A DNA stretch of 64,000 bases from Polycladomyces zharkentensis (GCF_016938855.1 NZ_JAFHAP010000007.1:51827-115826); one strand, 5' to 3'. Shown: positions 1-10,166, counted from the first letter of the stretch. Program-made: numbers and translations. The notes: generated from the letters alone by a model not told the origin.

Positions 1-567
1 ACCAATCTGAGCGCATTGGAATTTGAAGAGTTGGTTACGTTAAACGAAGTGGCCATGGTGATCCAGCGGATCGAGATGGTATTGCGCATTAAGAGTGAAA
101 TCCAGACCTATATCAACGAGCTGGGGACGGAAGGCCGTCTGATCAGTATGCAGATGGAAGAGCTGGTGGCCAATGTTGAAGATGAAGCGTATCGGCTGAT
201 CAAGGATTACTGTTATGACCCGCATAAAATCTCACCGGAAGATGTGTTGAAGGAACTGAAGGAACTGTCTGCTGATGAATTGTTGGAACACGGCAACATT
301 GTACGCATTTTGGGATATCCGTCGAATATCAATATTCAGGAAGAGGCCGTCTCTCCGCGAGGCTACAGAATTCTGAACAAAATTCCACGTCTTCCCGCCC
401 CCATTATCCAAAAGCTGATCGATAAATTCGGTTCGTTGCCGCGCGTGATGATGGCAACGATCGAAGAGCTGGACGAAGTGGAGGGAATCGGAGACGTGCG
501 GGCCCGGGCGATCAAGGAGGGGCTGAAGCGCATTCAGGAACAGGTCTTTATTGACAGACATATCTAA
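1..567 (+). CDS. disA: DNA integrity scanning protein / diadenylate cyclase DisA, C-terminal part
   Basis: This is a partial gene: the frame is open from base 1 and the N-terminal c-di-AMP synthase domain lies outside the window. The 188 visible residues hold the helical spine and a C-terminal helix-hairpin-helix DNA-binding domain (VEGIGDVRAR near the end). In the family DisA makes c-di-AMP and scans DNA for lesions and branched structures, delaying sporulation. The adjacent PIN-TRAM gene and ispD are the usual neighbours. Assignment rests on the C-terminal part plus synteny. Confidence 0.9.
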   Translation, partial: TNLSALEFEELVTLNEVAMVIQRIEMVLRIKSEIQTYINELGTEGRLISMQMEELVANVEDEAYRLIKDYCYDPHKISPEDVLKELKELSADELLEHGNIVRILGYPSNINIQEEAVSPRGYRILNKIPRLPAPIIQKLIDKFGSLPRVMMATIEELDEVEGIGDVRARAIKEGLKRIQEQVFIDRHI

Positions 568-674
568 ATAACCTAGAATGAAACCACAACAAAGCCTGCC
601 AATTATGAAGGGAGATGACGTGTTATTTTCGTTCGCGGAAACGGCATTTCAAAGGATTTGGGGGGTTCCCTTCT

Positions 675-1379
675 ATGTTTGCCAGAGCACTGCCCAGCTT
701 TTTTACTATCGGGAACTTATTTTTAGGAATTATATCGATCATTCTCGCGGTTCAGGGCGAGTGGCAATATGCTGCGATCATGGTCATTATCGGTATGTTT
801 TTGGACGGTTTGGACGGCCGGGTGGCCCGCATGCTCAACACGCAGAGCGAGTTCGGCAAAGAGCTTGATTCGCTGTCCGATGTCATCTCCTTCGGAGTAG
901 CCCCCGCTTTGATCATGTATGTAGCGGTTTTGAAGGGATACGATATCTGGGGATGGATCATCACCGCGGTGTTCCCCATTTGCGGTGCGTTGCGGTTAGC
1001 CCGATTCAACGTGCAACCGGGGATCCCCGGCTATTTTATTGGTCTGCCGATTACGGCCGCGGGCGGCGTGTTGGCGACGATGGCCCTGTACAGTGACCTG
1101 GTTCAGCGTCCGATGTTGGTATTGGGCATGTTGCTGTTGTCGTATTTGATGATCAGCCAGATCAAGTACCCCAACTTCAAAAAAATCGGGATTCCGCGGA
1201 GTTCCTTTTGGATGGCTCCGCTGTTGCTGATTTTAGTCGCGATTATCGCCATTCGATATCCGGAGCAGTTTCCCAAAGTCGTGTTTGTACCGCTTGCGCT
1301 GTATGCTTTTTACGGATTGATGAAAAAATCCATTCTGAAGCGGAGAAGAGAGGATTTGGAAGAACCGGTCGAAGAATAA
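675..1379 (+). CDS. pssA: CDP-diacylglycerol--serine O-phosphatidyltransferase
   Basis: A 234-residue integral membrane protein with several hydrophobic segments and the CDP-alcohol phosphatidyltransferase signature DG-x2-AR-x8-G-x3-D-x3-D (DGRVARML, then GKELDSLSD, around residues 50-72). It condenses serine with CDP-diacylglycerol to give phosphatidylserine, the precursor of phosphatidylethanolamine. The ATG at 675 is preferred because a G-rich ribosome binding site lies just upstream and the protein then begins MFARALPSFFTIGNL, as family members do. It follows disA in the same direction, an arrangement not found in B. subtilis. Confidence 0.88.
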   Translation: MFARALPSFFTIGNLFLGIISIILAVQGEWQYAAIMVIIGMFLDGLDGRVARMLNTQSEFGKELDSLSDVISFGVAPALIMYVAVLKGYDIWGWIITAVFPICGALRLARFNVQPGIPGYFIGLPITAAGGVLATMALYSDLVQRPMLVLGMLLLSYLMISQIKYPNFKKIGIPRSSFWMAPLLLILVAIIAIRYPEQFPKVVFVPLALYAFYGLMKKSILKRRREDLEEPVEE

Positions 1380-1520
1380 CAAAAGCGTAAAGTTCGAAGA
1401 GAATCGGAATAAGGGTGACCATTTTCCCGCGAACGAGCAGGAAGACGGTCGACCCCCAAATCGTGAACGGCTCAGATTTTCTTTCCACGGAACGTTGTCC
1501 GGAGTCTTGTCGCCGAGTGA

Positions 1521-1546
1521 TTGCTTGGCGGCTTTTTTTTATCTGT
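1521..1546 (+). terminator. Rho-independent terminator after pssA
   Basis: A CGCCGAG / CTTGGCG stem with a short loop is followed by a run of eight T. It ends the disA-pssA unit. The bases from 1380 to 1520 hold no gene that I can support. Confidence 0.8.
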
Positions 1547-1655
1547 TGTGATGGGATTTTGCAACCTTTTTTGAGGAAACCGCGTTGATGATAATACACG
1601 CGGATCTTGATATTTTTGAATAATAGAAAAAAGTCGATACTCTTAAACCTGCTGA

Positions 1656-2051
1656 TTATCGCAGGTTAAACACCCCAAGCGTGGACAGCTTGTCCGACTC
1701 CTGGTGCACGATCTCGTCCAGGGGCAATTCCAGCAGATTGCACAGGGCGGTGAAATAAAACAGGTGTTTTCCCATCTCCGCTTTGACCACATCTTGACAA
1801 TGGTCGCACAAGCAGCCGGATAAATGGGTTTTGAATCTGTCCTTCAATTCAGAAATCGAAGCCTCATAGTCCAATGGTTGTCGTGCGGCGTGGACTTCGA
1901 TGCATCCGCATTCGGTTACGGCCTTCATCAGCGCGCGGTTGACGCGTGAGGTGGAATCCTGGAATTTGGAGGTCACATCGAGAAAACTGCGGTGGCGCAA
2001 CAAGAGGTCCGACACCTGCTTTTGAAACGAGGTCAGGCGGCTGTCGCCCAT
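1656..2051 (-). CDS. Small conserved Firmicutes protein (function unknown)
   Basis: A 131-residue soluble protein starting MGDSRLTSFQKQVSDLL. Similar short proteins are widespread in Bacillales and, from memory, are often labelled DUF1573 domain-containing; I am not certain of that family name. Conserved-looking features are the VTECGCIE segment and the paired cysteines in GCLCDHCQ, which could bind metal or form a redox pair. The ATG at 2051 is chosen because AGAGGTG lies upstream at good spacing; the GTG nine bases earlier is part of that site. The gene is convergent with pssA and divergent from carD. No function is proposed. Confidence 0.75.
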   Translation of the reverse strand: MGDSRLTSFQKQVSDLLLRHRSFLDVTSKFQDSTSRVNRALMKAVTECGCIEVHAARQPLDYEASISELKDRFKTHLSGCLCDHCQDVVKAEMGKHLFYFTALCNLLELPLDEIVHQESDKLSTLGVFNLR

Positions 2052-2190
2052 CGTTTTCACCTCTTTCGTGGAGCTTGGACATATGTCAGATGGGGTCAGG
2101 TAACGTTTGGAAAATGTCTATGCCCATTATAGCCGTCAGGGAAACGAGGTGTCAATTTATTCAAACAGGGCGTTTGTGTCAAAAAATCTA

Positions 2191-2249
2191 TTGACGCTAA
2201 TTTGTCAGGTATGATAATATAATGTTTTTAAATTTGTTGACATCTCCCC
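2191..2249 (+). promoter_or_regulatory. Two candidate sigma-A promoters for carD
   Basis: TTGACG with an 18-base spacer to TAATAT, and then TTGACA with a 17-base spacer to TATCTT, lie in tandem upstream of the carD start. Both are close to the vegetative consensus. The minus-strand gene starting at 2051 must be driven from the other side of this 250-base divergent region. Confidence 0.65.
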
Positions 2250-2298
2250 AGGTATGTGATATCTTGGAAACAGATATTGCCCTTTGGAGGTGGGTTGA

Positions 2299-2796
2299 TT
2301 GTTCAACATCGGCGACAAGGTGGTATATCCGATGCATGGCGCAGGCATCATCGAATCGATCGAGGAGAAAGAGATTCTCGGTGAACGCAAGAAGTACTAT
2401 GTTATGCGCATGCCGATCGGGGACATGAAAGTGATGATCCCGATGAACAATGTGCAAAGTATCGGATTGCGTGAAGTGGTGGATGAGGAGACCGTTGAGC
2501 GTGTCATCGCCCGCTTGCGCAATCGGGACAAGGGATTGACGGCCAATTGGAATCGACGATATCGCGCCAATATGGACAAGATGAAAAGCGGGGACATCTA
2601 CGAAGTGGCAGACGTCGTCAGAAGCTTGATGCTCAGGGATCGCGAAAAGGGATTATCCACCGGTGAACGCAAGATGTTGGACAACGCCCGCCAGATTTTG
2701 ATCAGCGAATTGGTTTTGGCCAAAGGAATGAATGAAGAACAAGCTTTCTCTTTGCTTGACGAATTGGTTTGTTCAACCGAAAATGCCTCCGGCTGA
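2299..2796 (+). CDS. carD: CarD family transcriptional regulator
   Basis: A 165-residue protein that starts FNIGDKVVYPMHGAG, the hallmark of the RNA polymerase-interacting domain of CarD/CdnL, followed by a helical DNA-binding domain. Family members bind the RNAP beta subunit and stabilise open complexes, notably at rRNA promoters. The start codon is TTG at 2299, preceded by GGAGGTGG. It sits directly before the PIN-TRAM gene; a CarD gene at this locus is common in Bacillales. Confidence 0.92.
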   Translation: MFNIGDKVVYPMHGAGIIESIEEKEILGERKKYYVMRMPIGDMKVMIPMNNVQSIGLREVVDEETVERVIARLRNRDKGLTANWNRRYRANMDKMKSGDIYEVADVVRSLMLRDREKGLSTGERKMLDNARQILISELVLAKGMNEEQAFSLLDELVCSTENASG

Positions 2797-2879
2797 AAGA
2801 TTCACAATAAAATCCCAGAAACCGGGTTTTCATTTCGAAGGATTGTCTATAATGGGTAATAAGAAGGAGGTGAAGCCCC

Positions 2880-3968
2880 ATGTTGAAGCGATTTGTGCAT
2901 CTCGCCTTTGCATTGACCGGCGCAACGTTGGGGTACACGTTGGGTCCCGCGCTGTTTGCGATGCTTCGCCAATCTCCCCTGAATTTCGGCGACGTACCCG
3001 CACCACATTACATCGGAGCCGTTTTGGGGGCGCTCCTCCTGTATCTGTCGGCGATATGGCTTTCAACCAATGTCGTGCAATGGATCAAATGGAGCGAGGA
3101 ACGGTTGGTGAAAATACCGGCCGCAGATATCCTGTTCGGTGCCTTGGGTCTCATCTTCGGACTGATCGTCGCATTTTTGATCGAACCGCCGTTGTCCAAA
3201 CTGCCCATTCCTGGGATTTCGTCCATCCTTCCGTTTTTGGTATCCGGGTTGTTGGGTTATCTGGGATTTCGAGTCGGTTACAAGAAGCGCGATGAACTTT
3301 TATCCATTTTTACGGTGGGTCGCCAAGGCAAGGAACAAAAGAAAAAAGAACCGCGGGATATTGAACATAAAATCTTGGATACCAGTGTGATCATCGATGG
3401 TCGCATCTTTGACATCTGCCGCACCGGCTTTCTGGAAGGAACGTTGGTCATCCCCAGTTTTGTGCTGGAAGAACTGCAACATATAGCGGATTCATCGGAT
3501 GTGTTGAAACGGAACCGCGGCCGCCGCGGTCTGGACATTTTGAACAAGATCCAAAAGGAACTTCGTATGGAAGTGCTGATCTACGAGGGCGATTTTGACG
3601 AAGTGTCCGAAGTGGACAGCAAACTGGTCAAGTTGGCCAAAGTGTTGTCGGGGAAAGTGGTTACCAACGACTTCAACCTGAATAAAGTGTGCGAATTGCA
3701 GGGTGTCAAGGTGTTGAACATCAACGATCTGGCCAATGCGGTCAAACCGGTTGTCTTGCCGGGAGAAGAGATCAACGTCCAAGTGATCAAGGACGGAAAA
3801 GAGCATGGACAAGGTGTCGCCTATCTCGATGACGGCACCATGATCGTCATCGAAGGCGGCCGTGAGTACATCGGTGAACGGATTGACGTCCTGGTGACCA
3901 GTGTCCTGCAAACGTCCGCCGGTCGCATGATTTTTGCCAAGCCGAAATTGTTGGAACGTGCGCTATAA
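2880..3968 (+). CDS. yacL: PIN/TRAM domain membrane protein (YacL-like)
   Basis: A 362-residue protein. The N-terminal ~140 residues contain about four transmembrane helices. A PIN ribonuclease-like domain with acidic residues in ILDTSVIIDGRIFD (around residue 165) and TNDFNLNKV follows, and a C-terminal TRAM domain ends the protein. The family is membrane-anchored and presumed to act on RNA; substrates are unknown. AGGAGGTG lies seven bases before the ATG. It precedes ispD as in B. subtilis. Confidence 0.9.
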   Translation: MLKRFVHLAFALTGATLGYTLGPALFAMLRQSPLNFGDVPAPHYIGAVLGALLLYLSAIWLSTNVVQWIKWSEERLVKIPAADILFGALGLIFGLIVAFLIEPPLSKLPIPGISSILPFLVSGLLGYLGFRVGYKKRDELLSIFTVGRQGKEQKKKEPRDIEHKILDTSVIIDGRIFDICRTGFLEGTLVIPSFVLEELQHIADSSDVLKRNRGRRGLDILNKIQKELRMEVLIYEGDFDEVSEVDSKLVKLAKVLSGKVVTNDFNLNKVCELQGVKVLNINDLANAVKPVVLPGEEINVQVIKDGKEHGQGVAYLDDGTMIVIEGGREYIGERIDVLVTSVLQTSAGRMIFAKPKLLERAL

Positions 3969-4053
3969 TAAAAGTGGATCAATGGAGGATGACCGCATCG
4001 CCCGCGGTGAAACAACCGCCGGGCGATGCTGTGTCTGAAGGGGGATTTTCGGT

Positions 4054-4743
4054 TTGAGTGTAGGCGTCATCATCCCGGCCGCCGGACGGGGAAAGCGGAT
4101 GGGGACCAAAGAGAGCAAACAGTTCCTCCCGTTGGGGGACAAGCCCGTACTCATTCATACGTTGATGGTCTTTGAAACCCATCCGGAAGTGGATGAGATC
4201 GTCGTGGTGGCCGGTGCCGAAGAAGTGTCGCGCGTCGAGGAGATGGTCGCACAGTACGGCTTGGAAAAAATCAGTGCGATTGCAATCGGTGGACAAGAAC
4301 GGCAGGATAGCGTACGATCAGGACTGGAGCATTTGCAATCCGAATGGGTGCTGGTACACGATGCCGCGCGTCCATTTGTCACTCACGGGCACATCACGGA
4401 GCTCTTGAAAGTGGTTCGCCTGCACGGAGCGGCCATTTTGGCCGTGCCGGTCAAGGATACGATCAAACAGGTGGACACCGCCGGCATCGTGGAACGGACA
4501 CCCGATCGCCAATCGTTGTGGGCGGTGCAGACACCACAAGCTTTTCGTCGTGCTCTGTTGGTACAAGCCCATCAGCGGGCGTTGGAACAGGGGATGACAG
4601 GAACGGACGATGCGATGCTGGTGGAGGAATTGGGGATCGACGTCCGGGTGGTGATGGGGGATTACCAGAACATCAAGTTGACCACGCCCGAAGATCTGGC
4701 GATTGCGGAAGCGATCTGGAAAATGAGGGGTACGGAAAGATGA
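4054..4743 (+). CDS. ispD: 2-C-methyl-D-erythritol 4-phosphate cytidylyltransferase
   Basis: A 229-residue MEP-pathway enzyme that couples CTP to MEP. The CTP-binding motif [10 protein letters not shown] is near the N terminus and LVHDAARPF lies around residue 105. The start is TTG at 4054 with GGGGG upstream. The stop codon overlaps the ispF start in an ATGA junction, so the two are translationally coupled. Confidence 0.95.
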   Translation: MSVGVIIPAAGRGKRMGTKESKQFLPLGDKPVLIHTLMVFETHPEVDEIVVVAGAEEVSRVEEMVAQYGLEKISAIAIGGQERQDSVRSGLEHLQSEWVLVHDAARPFVTHGHITELLKVVRLHGAAILAVPVKDTIKQVDTAGIVERTPDRQSLWAVQTPQAFRRALLVQAHQRALEQGMTGTDDAMLVEELGIDVRVVMGDYQNIKLTTPEDLAIAEAIWKMRGTER

Positions 4744-5222
4744 TTCGTATCGGACAAGGTTTTGATGTGCATCAATTGGTCGAAGGGCGTCCGTTGATCA
4801 TCGGAGGCGTGCGGATTCCGCATCCGTTGGGATTGTTGGGCCATTCCGACGCCGACGTGCTGTTGCACGCCATCACCGATGCGGTGCTGGGTGCGCTCGG
4901 CGAGGGAGATATCGGCAAGCATTTCCCGGACACGGACCCGGCTTTCAAGGATGCGGACAGTGCGGTGCTGCTCCGCGACGTGTGGAAGCTGGCCAAGGAA
5001 AGAGGATATGCACTCGGTAACGTGGATGCCACGATCATTGCTCAAGCGCCGAAAATGGCACCACATATCCCGGCCATGCGCGAACGGGTGGCGACACTGT
5101 TGGAGGCGGACGCGGATCGGGTGAACATCAAAGCGACCACTACCGAACGGCTCGGGTTCACCGGTCGGGGGGAAGGCATCGCGGCGATGGCGGTTGTCTG
5201 TCTGATTGCGCAACAAGGTTGA
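4740..5222 (+). CDS. ispF: 2-C-methyl-D-erythritol 2,4-cyclodiphosphate synthase
   Basis: A 160-residue trimeric zinc enzyme of the MEP pathway, converting CDP-ME 2-phosphate into the cyclodiphosphate. The metal ligands are visible in GFDVHQ and [10 protein letters not shown], and the family segment [17 protein letters not shown] is near the C terminus. The ATG overlaps the ispD stop codon. ispD and ispF are also adjacent, sometimes fused, in other bacteria. Confidence 0.96.
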   Translation: MIRIGQGFDVHQLVEGRPLIIGGVRIPHPLGLLGHSDADVLLHAITDAVLGALGEGDIGKHFPDTDPAFKDADSAVLLRDVWKLAKERGYALGNVDATIIAQAPKMAPHIPAMRERVATLLEADADRVNIKATTTERLGFTGRGEGIAAMAVVCLIAQQG

Positions 5223-5255
5223 ACGGGACAGGAGAGCAGGAGGGAGTGGATCGAG

Positions 5256-6722
5256 ATGGCAAAAACGGTACGCACGCGCTACGCACCCAGCCCGACGGGC
5301 CATTTGCACATCGGCGGGGCGCGAACGGCACTGTTCAGTTATTTGTACGCGAAAAAACACGGTGGTTCCTTTGTCGTTCGCATCGAGGACACCGATGTGG
5401 AACGGAACGTGGCCGACGCTGAGCAAAAACAGTTGGCGGGATTGAAATGGCTCGGCATTGACTGGGATGAGAGCGTCGATGTGGGAGGCCCTTACGGCCC
5501 GTACCGATCGATGGAACGGTTGGACATCTACAAACGTTATCTGGACAAGCTTTTGGAAGAAGGGCACGCTTATCCCTGTTACTGCACGCCGGAGGAGCTT
5601 GAGCGGGAGCGGGAAGCCCAGCTTGCCCGCGGTGTCGCACCCAAATACTCCGGACGGTGCCGTCATCTCACGCCGGAAGAGAGAGCCAAGCTGGAAGCGG
5701 AAGGGCGCAAGCCCAGCATTCGTTTCCGCGTACCCGAAGGGCGCACGATCACCGTGGAAGATGAAGTGCGCGGCCGGGTGCAATTTGAATCGGACGGGAT
5801 CGGAGATTTTATCCTGGTGCGCCCTGACGGACGGCCCACCTACAACTTCGCCGTGACCGTGGATGACGCGTTGATGGAGATCACTCATGTGGTCCGGGGG
5901 GAGGAGCACTTGTCCAACACGCCGCGGCAAATTTTGCTGTATGAGGCGCTGGGCTTCACACCTCCGAAATTCGCTCACGTGTCGCTGATTCTCAATCCGG
6001 AAGGCAAAAAGATGAGCAAGCGGGACGAGTCGATCATTCAGTTTATCGACCAGTATCGCGAGTTGGGCTATTTGCCGGAAGCGCTGATCAACTTTATCGT
6101 TTTGCTCGGTTGGGCTCCGGAAGGGGAAGAAGAGATTTTCAGCAAGGAAGAGCTGATTGATCGCTTTTCCCTGGATCGTGTCTCCAAGGCGCCGGCCGTG
6201 TTTGACACCGGCAAACTGAAGTGGATGAACAACCATTACATCAAACAGGCGCCGGTTGAACGCATCACGGAACTGGCCCTGCCGCACCTGGAAAAAGCCG
6301 GTCGCATCACCTTGCCGATCGACGAGGAAAAACGGACGTGGGTGACGCGGTTGGTCGGATTGTATCAGGAGCAATTGGACTACGTGGCGCAAATCGTGGA
6401 GTTGTCGGAGATGTTCTTCCGCTCCGAAGTGACGTATTCCGATGAGGCCAAAGAAGTGCTCACCCAGGAACACGTTCCGGAAGTGGTTGAAGCGTTCCTG
6501 AAACAGTTGGGGGATGTGGACACGCTCACGCCGGATGACATCAAGGCGATGTTGAAACAAGTGCAAAAAGAGACGGGCTATAAAGGGAAACAGTTGTTCA
6601 TGCCGATTCGTGCCGCGGTGACGGGAGAAGTGCACGGCCCGGATTTGCGCGAAACCTTGTCGCTGCTCGGCCCTGAAACGGTTCGCACCCGTCTGCAACA
6701 CTTCATGGAAAATTGGATATGA
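5256..6722 (+). CDS. gltX: Glutamyl-tRNA synthetase
   Basis: A 488-residue class I aminoacyl-tRNA synthetase with [17 protein letters not shown] at the N terminus (HIGH-type motif) and KKMSKRDES near residue 252 (KMSKS motif). It charges tRNA-Glu, and in Bacillales usually also tRNA-Gln as the first step of the amidation route. GGAGGGAGTGG is a strong ribosome binding site. It lies upstream of a repeat element and the cysteine T-box. Confidence 0.97.
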   Translation: MAKTVRTRYAPSPTGHLHIGGARTALFSYLYAKKHGGSFVVRIEDTDVERNVADAEQKQLAGLKWLGIDWDESVDVGGPYGPYRSMERLDIYKRYLDKLLEEGHAYPCYCTPEELEREREAQLARGVAPKYSGRCRHLTPEERAKLEAEGRKPSIRFRVPEGRTITVEDEVRGRVQFESDGIGDFILVRPDGRPTYNFAVTVDDALMEITHVVRGEEHLSNTPRQILLYEALGFTPPKFAHVSLILNPEGKKMSKRDESIIQFIDQYRELGYLPEALINFIVLLGWAPEGEEEIFSKEELIDRFSLDRVSKAPAVFDTGKLKWMNNHYIKQAPVERITELALPHLEKAGRITLPIDEEKRTWVTRLVGLYQEQLDYVAQIVELSEMFFRSEVTYSDEAKEVLTQEHVPEVVEAFLKQLGDVDTLTPDDIKAMLKQVQKETGYKGKQLFMPIRAAVTGEVHGPDLRETLSLLGPETVRTRLQHFMENWI

Positions 6723-6724
6723 TA

Positions 6725-6935
6725 ATGAGTGAAGATCCAACCCGACCGGGTGCAGAACCGGGAAAGCGCAGGCATCAATCACGGGCATTTTCTCTGAACG
6801 AAGCGTATTTTATCCGTGCCGCGCTCCCGGTTCAAAACGGCCATGCCCTGTTTGCTCGCAGGACGCAGGCTGTACGATCAGGAAACGTGATGCGCGCTAG
6901 GTCAGATACGCTTGGTTTCACAGGCTTCTTTCACT
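6725..6935 (+). repeat. Dispersed intergenic repeat, copy 1 (degenerate)
   Basis: This stretch follows the gltX stop codon. It shares CGGGAAAGCGCAGG, TTCTCTGAACGAAGCGTA and GGCCATGCCCTGTTTGCT with the other copies of the element at 9.8, 24.8, 48.4, 49.4 and 63.3 kb. The right end GTCAGATACGC matches the inverted CAGACACGCC end of better copies. No open frame of note lies inside. Confidence 0.6.
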
Positions 6936-6959
6936 CGTCAGTTGGAACCACTCTGTGTT

Positions 6960-7300
6960 AAACTAAAACAAAACAGCCGACCTTCAACCTAAGGTCGTGA
7001 AAAGGGTTCCATCCGGGAAAATGATCAAAAGCGATGAACGGGAGAGTACCGCGATTCCGGTTCGCTCCAGAGAGGGACGCCGAGGCTGGAAGCGTCCTGC
7101 GAACGGTGCGCGGGAAATGCCCCCGTGAGCTGTCGCCCGAAACCCGATTGAAGGGAAGTAGGCGCGACCGGCTTTCCACCGTTAACGGACGAGAGGGGGA
7201 TGGGTCCCGGCCGGGATTCGTCCAAGCAGAGTGGAACCGCGGAAATCAACCGTCTCTGCAGCGCAGGCTGCGGGGACTTTTTTATTGGGGGGTGGAACAG
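6960..7300 (+). promoter_or_regulatory. T-box leader, probably cysteine-specific
   Basis: The leader of cysE-cysS contains the T-box core AGAGTGGAACCGCGG (7229-7243), the distal stem I motif CAGAGAGGGACGCC with GGCTGGAAGC, and a terminator hairpin GTCTCTGCAGC / GCTGCGGGGAC followed by six T. TGC at 7118-7120, in GGGAAATGCCCC, is the best candidate specifier codon for tRNA-Cys. Uncharged tRNA-Cys should pair there and at the T-box to stop termination. Class identity is firm; the exact specifier is inferred. Confidence 0.9.
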
Positions 7301-8023
7301 ATGTCTTGGATTCAACGTTGGAAAGAGATGCGGGAAGTCATTCGGGCGGATATCCAAGCCGTGTTTGACAGGGATCCGGCTGCGCGCAGCACGCTGGAGG
7401 TTGTGTTGACCTACTCCGGTTTGCATGCGATTTGGATGCATCGGATCGCGCATGCACTCTATAAGCGGAAATGGTTTTTGTTGGCAAGAATCATTTCGCA
7501 GTTCAACCGGTTTCTGACAGGCATCGAAATCCATCCCGGCGCCAAAATCGGCAAAGGATTGTTCATTGATCACGGCATGGGCGTCGTGATCGGGGAAACG
7601 TGCGAAATCGGCGATTACGTCACCATCTATCAAGGGGTCACATTGGGAGGGACCGGCAAGGAAAAGGGGAAACGGCATCCCACCATCGAGGATCACGTAT
7701 TGATCGCATCCGGAGCCAAAGTATTGGGTTCCATGCGGATCGGACGCTGCTCCAAAATCGGAGCGGGCTCAGTCGTGTTGCGGGAAGTGCCGCCCCATTC
7801 CACCGTCGTTGGCGTCCCCGGACGTGTCGTCGTCCAAAACGGCAAGCGGGTTCCGAACGATTTGGATCACGTCAATTTGCCCGATCCGGTCGCGGACATG
7901 ATTCGCTCGATGCAGGAGGAAATTCGCCGTCTGCGACAAGAAGTGGACGCCTTGAAAAAGGAGCGGGAAGCTGAAGGAGGAGATCAACGCGATGTCGGTG
8001 CAACTATACAACACGCTGACTAG
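7301..8023 (+). CDS. cysE: Serine O-acetyltransferase
   Basis: A 240-residue enzyme that makes O-acetylserine, the carbon skeleton for cysteine. The C-terminal half is a hexapeptide-repeat left-handed beta helix ([25 protein letters not shown]) with the family segment [17 protein letters not shown]. The ATG at 7301 follows GGGGGGTGG; the frame also stays open upstream through the T-box, but that part is leader RNA. The last 32 bases overlap cysS. Confidence 0.95.
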   Translation: MSWIQRWKEMREVIRADIQAVFDRDPAARSTLEVVLTYSGLHAIWMHRIAHALYKRKWFLLARIISQFNRFLTGIEIHPGAKIGKGLFIDHGMGVVIGETCEIGDYVTIYQGVTLGGTGKEKGKRHPTIEDHVLIASGAKVLGSMRIGRCSKIGAGSVVLREVPPHSTVVGVPGRVVVQNGKRVPNDLDHVNLPDPVADMIRSMQEEIRRLRQEVDALKKEREAEGGDQRDVGATIQHAD

Positions 8024-9392
8024 AAAAAAAGAATCGTTGGAGACGGTCCATCCCGGCAAAGTGAACATGTACGTTTGCGGACCGACCGTTTACAACTACA
8101 TTCACATCGGCAACGCCCGGGTGTTTGTTTTTTTCGACGTGGTGCGGCGGTACCTGCAATACAAGGGTTATGAAGTGAAATACGTGCAAAACTTCACCGA
8201 TGTTGACGATAAGTTGATCCGCACGGCCAATGAAGAAGGAACGACCGTACCGGAGGTTGCCGAACGCTACATCCGGGCCTATTTCGAAGATATGGATGCG
8301 TTGGGTGTTCGCCGGGCGGATGTGCATCCGCGGGCGACAGAACACATCCCGGACATGATTGAGGCCATTCGCGAATTGATCGACAAGGGCTGGGCCTATG
8401 AACGGGACGGGGATGTGTACTACCGTGCGCTGAAGAAGGATGACTACGGAAAATTGTCCCATCAGGCGATCGCCGAACTGAAAGCGGGCGCCCGGATCGA
8501 GGTGAACGAGCGCAAGGAACACCCGCTTGATTTTGCCCTGTGGAAAAAGGCCAAACCGGGTGAGATCAAATGGGACAGCCCATGGGGGGAAGGACGGCCC
8601 GGATGGCATATCGAGTGCTCGGTCATGTCCCGCAAATATTTGGGTGAGACGCTCGATATCCACGCCGGCGGCAAGGACTTGTGTTTCCCCCATCACGAAA
8701 ACGAGATCGCGCAGAGCGAGGCACTGACGGGAAAACCGTTTGCCCGATATTGGCTGCACAATGAATTTGTCAACATGGGCGGCGAAAAAATGTCCAAGTC
8801 GCTCGGAAACATCGTCACCGTTCATGATTTGCGGAAACGGTATCCGGCGCGGGTGATCCGCTATTTCCTGATCTCGGCACATTACCGCAACCCGATTCAG
8901 TTCAGCGAAGAAGTGATGGATCAGCTGAAAAACGGGTTGGAACGGATCGACAACGCCTGGTTCAACCTGCGGCACCGGATGACCGCGGCAACGGAGGGGT
9001 CCGCCGATCCGAAGGTGGAGAAACAGCTGAAAGCCTTGTCCGCACAATTTGAGGCGGCCATGGACGATGACATGAACACCGCCAACGCGCTAAGCGTGCT
9101 GTTTGAAGCGGTCAAACTGGTGAACGAGACGGTGGCCCAACCGGTTGTGACGAGGGGAACATTGGAAGCATTGACGGATTGGATGACCACGTTCGGGGGA
9201 GAGATTTTGGGCTTGATCGAGCTGGAGGGGGAAGACACCCTGGATCGGGAAATCGAAGCCCTGATCGAAGAACGCCAACAGGCGAGAAAACGTCGCGATT
9301 TCGCGCGGGCTGACGCGATTCGTGACAAGCTGGCCGCGATGGGAATCTTGTTGGAAGACACACCACAGGGTGTTCGGTGGCGGAGAAAATGA
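7992..9392 (+). CDS. cysS: Cysteinyl-tRNA synthetase
   Basis: A 466-residue class I synthetase with the zinc ligand and HIGH motif in [17 protein letters not shown], further zinc ligands in WHIECSVM and FPHHENE, and the signature KMSKSLGN. It charges tRNA-Cys and is co-regulated with cysE through the upstream T-box. GAAGGAGGAGATC upstream of the ATG is the ribosome binding site, lying inside the cysE coding end. Confidence 0.97.
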   Translation: MSVQLYNTLTRKKESLETVHPGKVNMYVCGPTVYNYIHIGNARVFVFFDVVRRYLQYKGYEVKYVQNFTDVDDKLIRTANEEGTTVPEVAERYIRAYFEDMDALGVRRADVHPRATEHIPDMIEAIRELIDKGWAYERDGDVYYRALKKDDYGKLSHQAIAELKAGARIEVNERKEHPLDFALWKKAKPGEIKWDSPWGEGRPGWHIECSVMSRKYLGETLDIHAGGKDLCFPHHENEIAQSEALTGKPFARYWLHNEFVNMGGEKMSKSLGNIVTVHDLRKRYPARVIRYFLISAHYRNPIQFSEEVMDQLKNGLERIDNAWFNLRHRMTAATEGSADPKVEKQLKALSAQFEAAMDDDMNTANALSVLFEAVKLVNETVAQPVVTRGTLEALTDWMTTFGGEILGLIELEGEDTLDREIEALIEERQQARKRRDFARADAIRDKLAAMGILLEDTPQGVRWRRK

Positions 9393-9829
9393 GCGGCCCG
9401 TGGGTTGGGATGACCCGGCGTCCGCTCCCCCGTTCCCCCGAACAGCTCAATCCGTTGGTACTCGCTTATGTGGGCGATGCTGTCTATGAATTGTATGTCC
9501 GTTATCATTTGCTGACTGAAGGCATCGTCAAGCCCCAGGAACTGCAGCAAGCGGCAGTACGGTATGTTTCGGCCGGGGCACAAGCGGCGGCGTTTCGCGA
9601 TTGGGAACCGATGCTGACCGAAGAGGAGTTGGCCGTATGGCGCAGGGGCCGCAATGTGAAAAGCGGACGGGTGCCCAGACGGGCGTCCGTATCGCAGTAC
9701 CGTGCGAGTACCGGACTGGAGGCGTTGGTCGGTTATTGGTATCTCACCGGACAGATTGGTCGGTTGACCGAGATGATGGAGCGGATGTTTCAGATTCCCC
9801 GTTCGGATGTGGATGGTTCATCCGACTAG
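9389..9829 (+). CDS. mrnC: Mini-ribonuclease III
   Basis: A 146-residue RNase III-fold protein lacking the double-stranded RNA-binding domain. The catalytic helix is [18 protein letters not shown]. In Bacillus the family matures 23S rRNA ends. The ATG at 9389 overlaps the cysS stop in an ATGA junction; a GTG at 9377 in the same frame is an alternative start. The stop codon abuts a dispersed repeat element. Confidence 0.93.
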   Translation: MSGPWVGMTRRPLPRSPEQLNPLVLAYVGDAVYELYVRYHLLTEGIVKPQELQQAAVRYVSAGAQAAAFRDWEPMLTEEELAVWRRGRNVKSGRVPRRASVSQYRASTGLEALVGYWYLTGQIGRLTEMMERMFQIPRSDVDGSSD

Positions 9830-9831
9830 TC

Positions 9832-10166
9832 ACAACTGGTGAATACTGTCCAAATGCTTTCCTCGGTTTGCTCCATCTGCGCCTTGCAAGAAAGCAGGGC
9901 ATGGCCACTCCGGCTTGGAGCGCAGGAAGCGGGCGCCCGGCTGATGCGGAGATAGCGGAGCAGATCGCCGAGGAGCATGTGGAGCGTGTCCTGCAGGCGG
10001 CTCGACTGTACTACGACTACATCCTGGTGGATCTGCTGACGGAGAGCGCCGGAACGGTTGGCGTCATTCCTGCGCTTTCCGTGGCTTCGCTCGGTCAGGC
10101 TGAAGTCTTCGCTCACCCGGGAAAGCATTTCTCTCTCACGGATGTACCAGACACGCCCTGGATCAT
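9832..10166 (-). repeat. Dispersed intergenic repeat, copy 2, reverse orientation, with internal insert
   Basis: Read on the minus strand, it begins CCAGGGCGTGTCTGGTACAT, has the GCTTTCCCGGGTGAGCGAAG and GCGCAGGAATG blocks, and ends with GCATTTGGACAGTATTCACC. The last block matches the right end of copy 6 at 63.3 kb (GCCATTGGACAGTATTCGGC). Between the two arms of the central hairpin, at about 9936-10064, lies unrelated DNA found in no other copy of the window. Confidence 0.75.
9936..10064 (+). pseudogene. Captured coding fragment inside repeat copy 2, MinD/CpaE-like
   Basis: About 43 codons are open on the plus strand and read like real protein: AEEHVERVLQAARLYYDYIL followed by VDLLTES. A helix, then a YDYILVD beta strand, is typical of the Walker B region of CpaE/TadZ or MinD-type ATPases; this family match is from pattern memory. 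There is no start codon with a ribosome binding site. It replaces the loop region of the repeat hairpin, so it looks like a foreign fragment carried by the element. Confidence 0.45.

Noticed and set aside
4662..6788. Long minus-strand open frame opposite ispF and gltX
   Set aside because: The plus strand has two clear enzymes with all motifs; the minus frame is their shadow.
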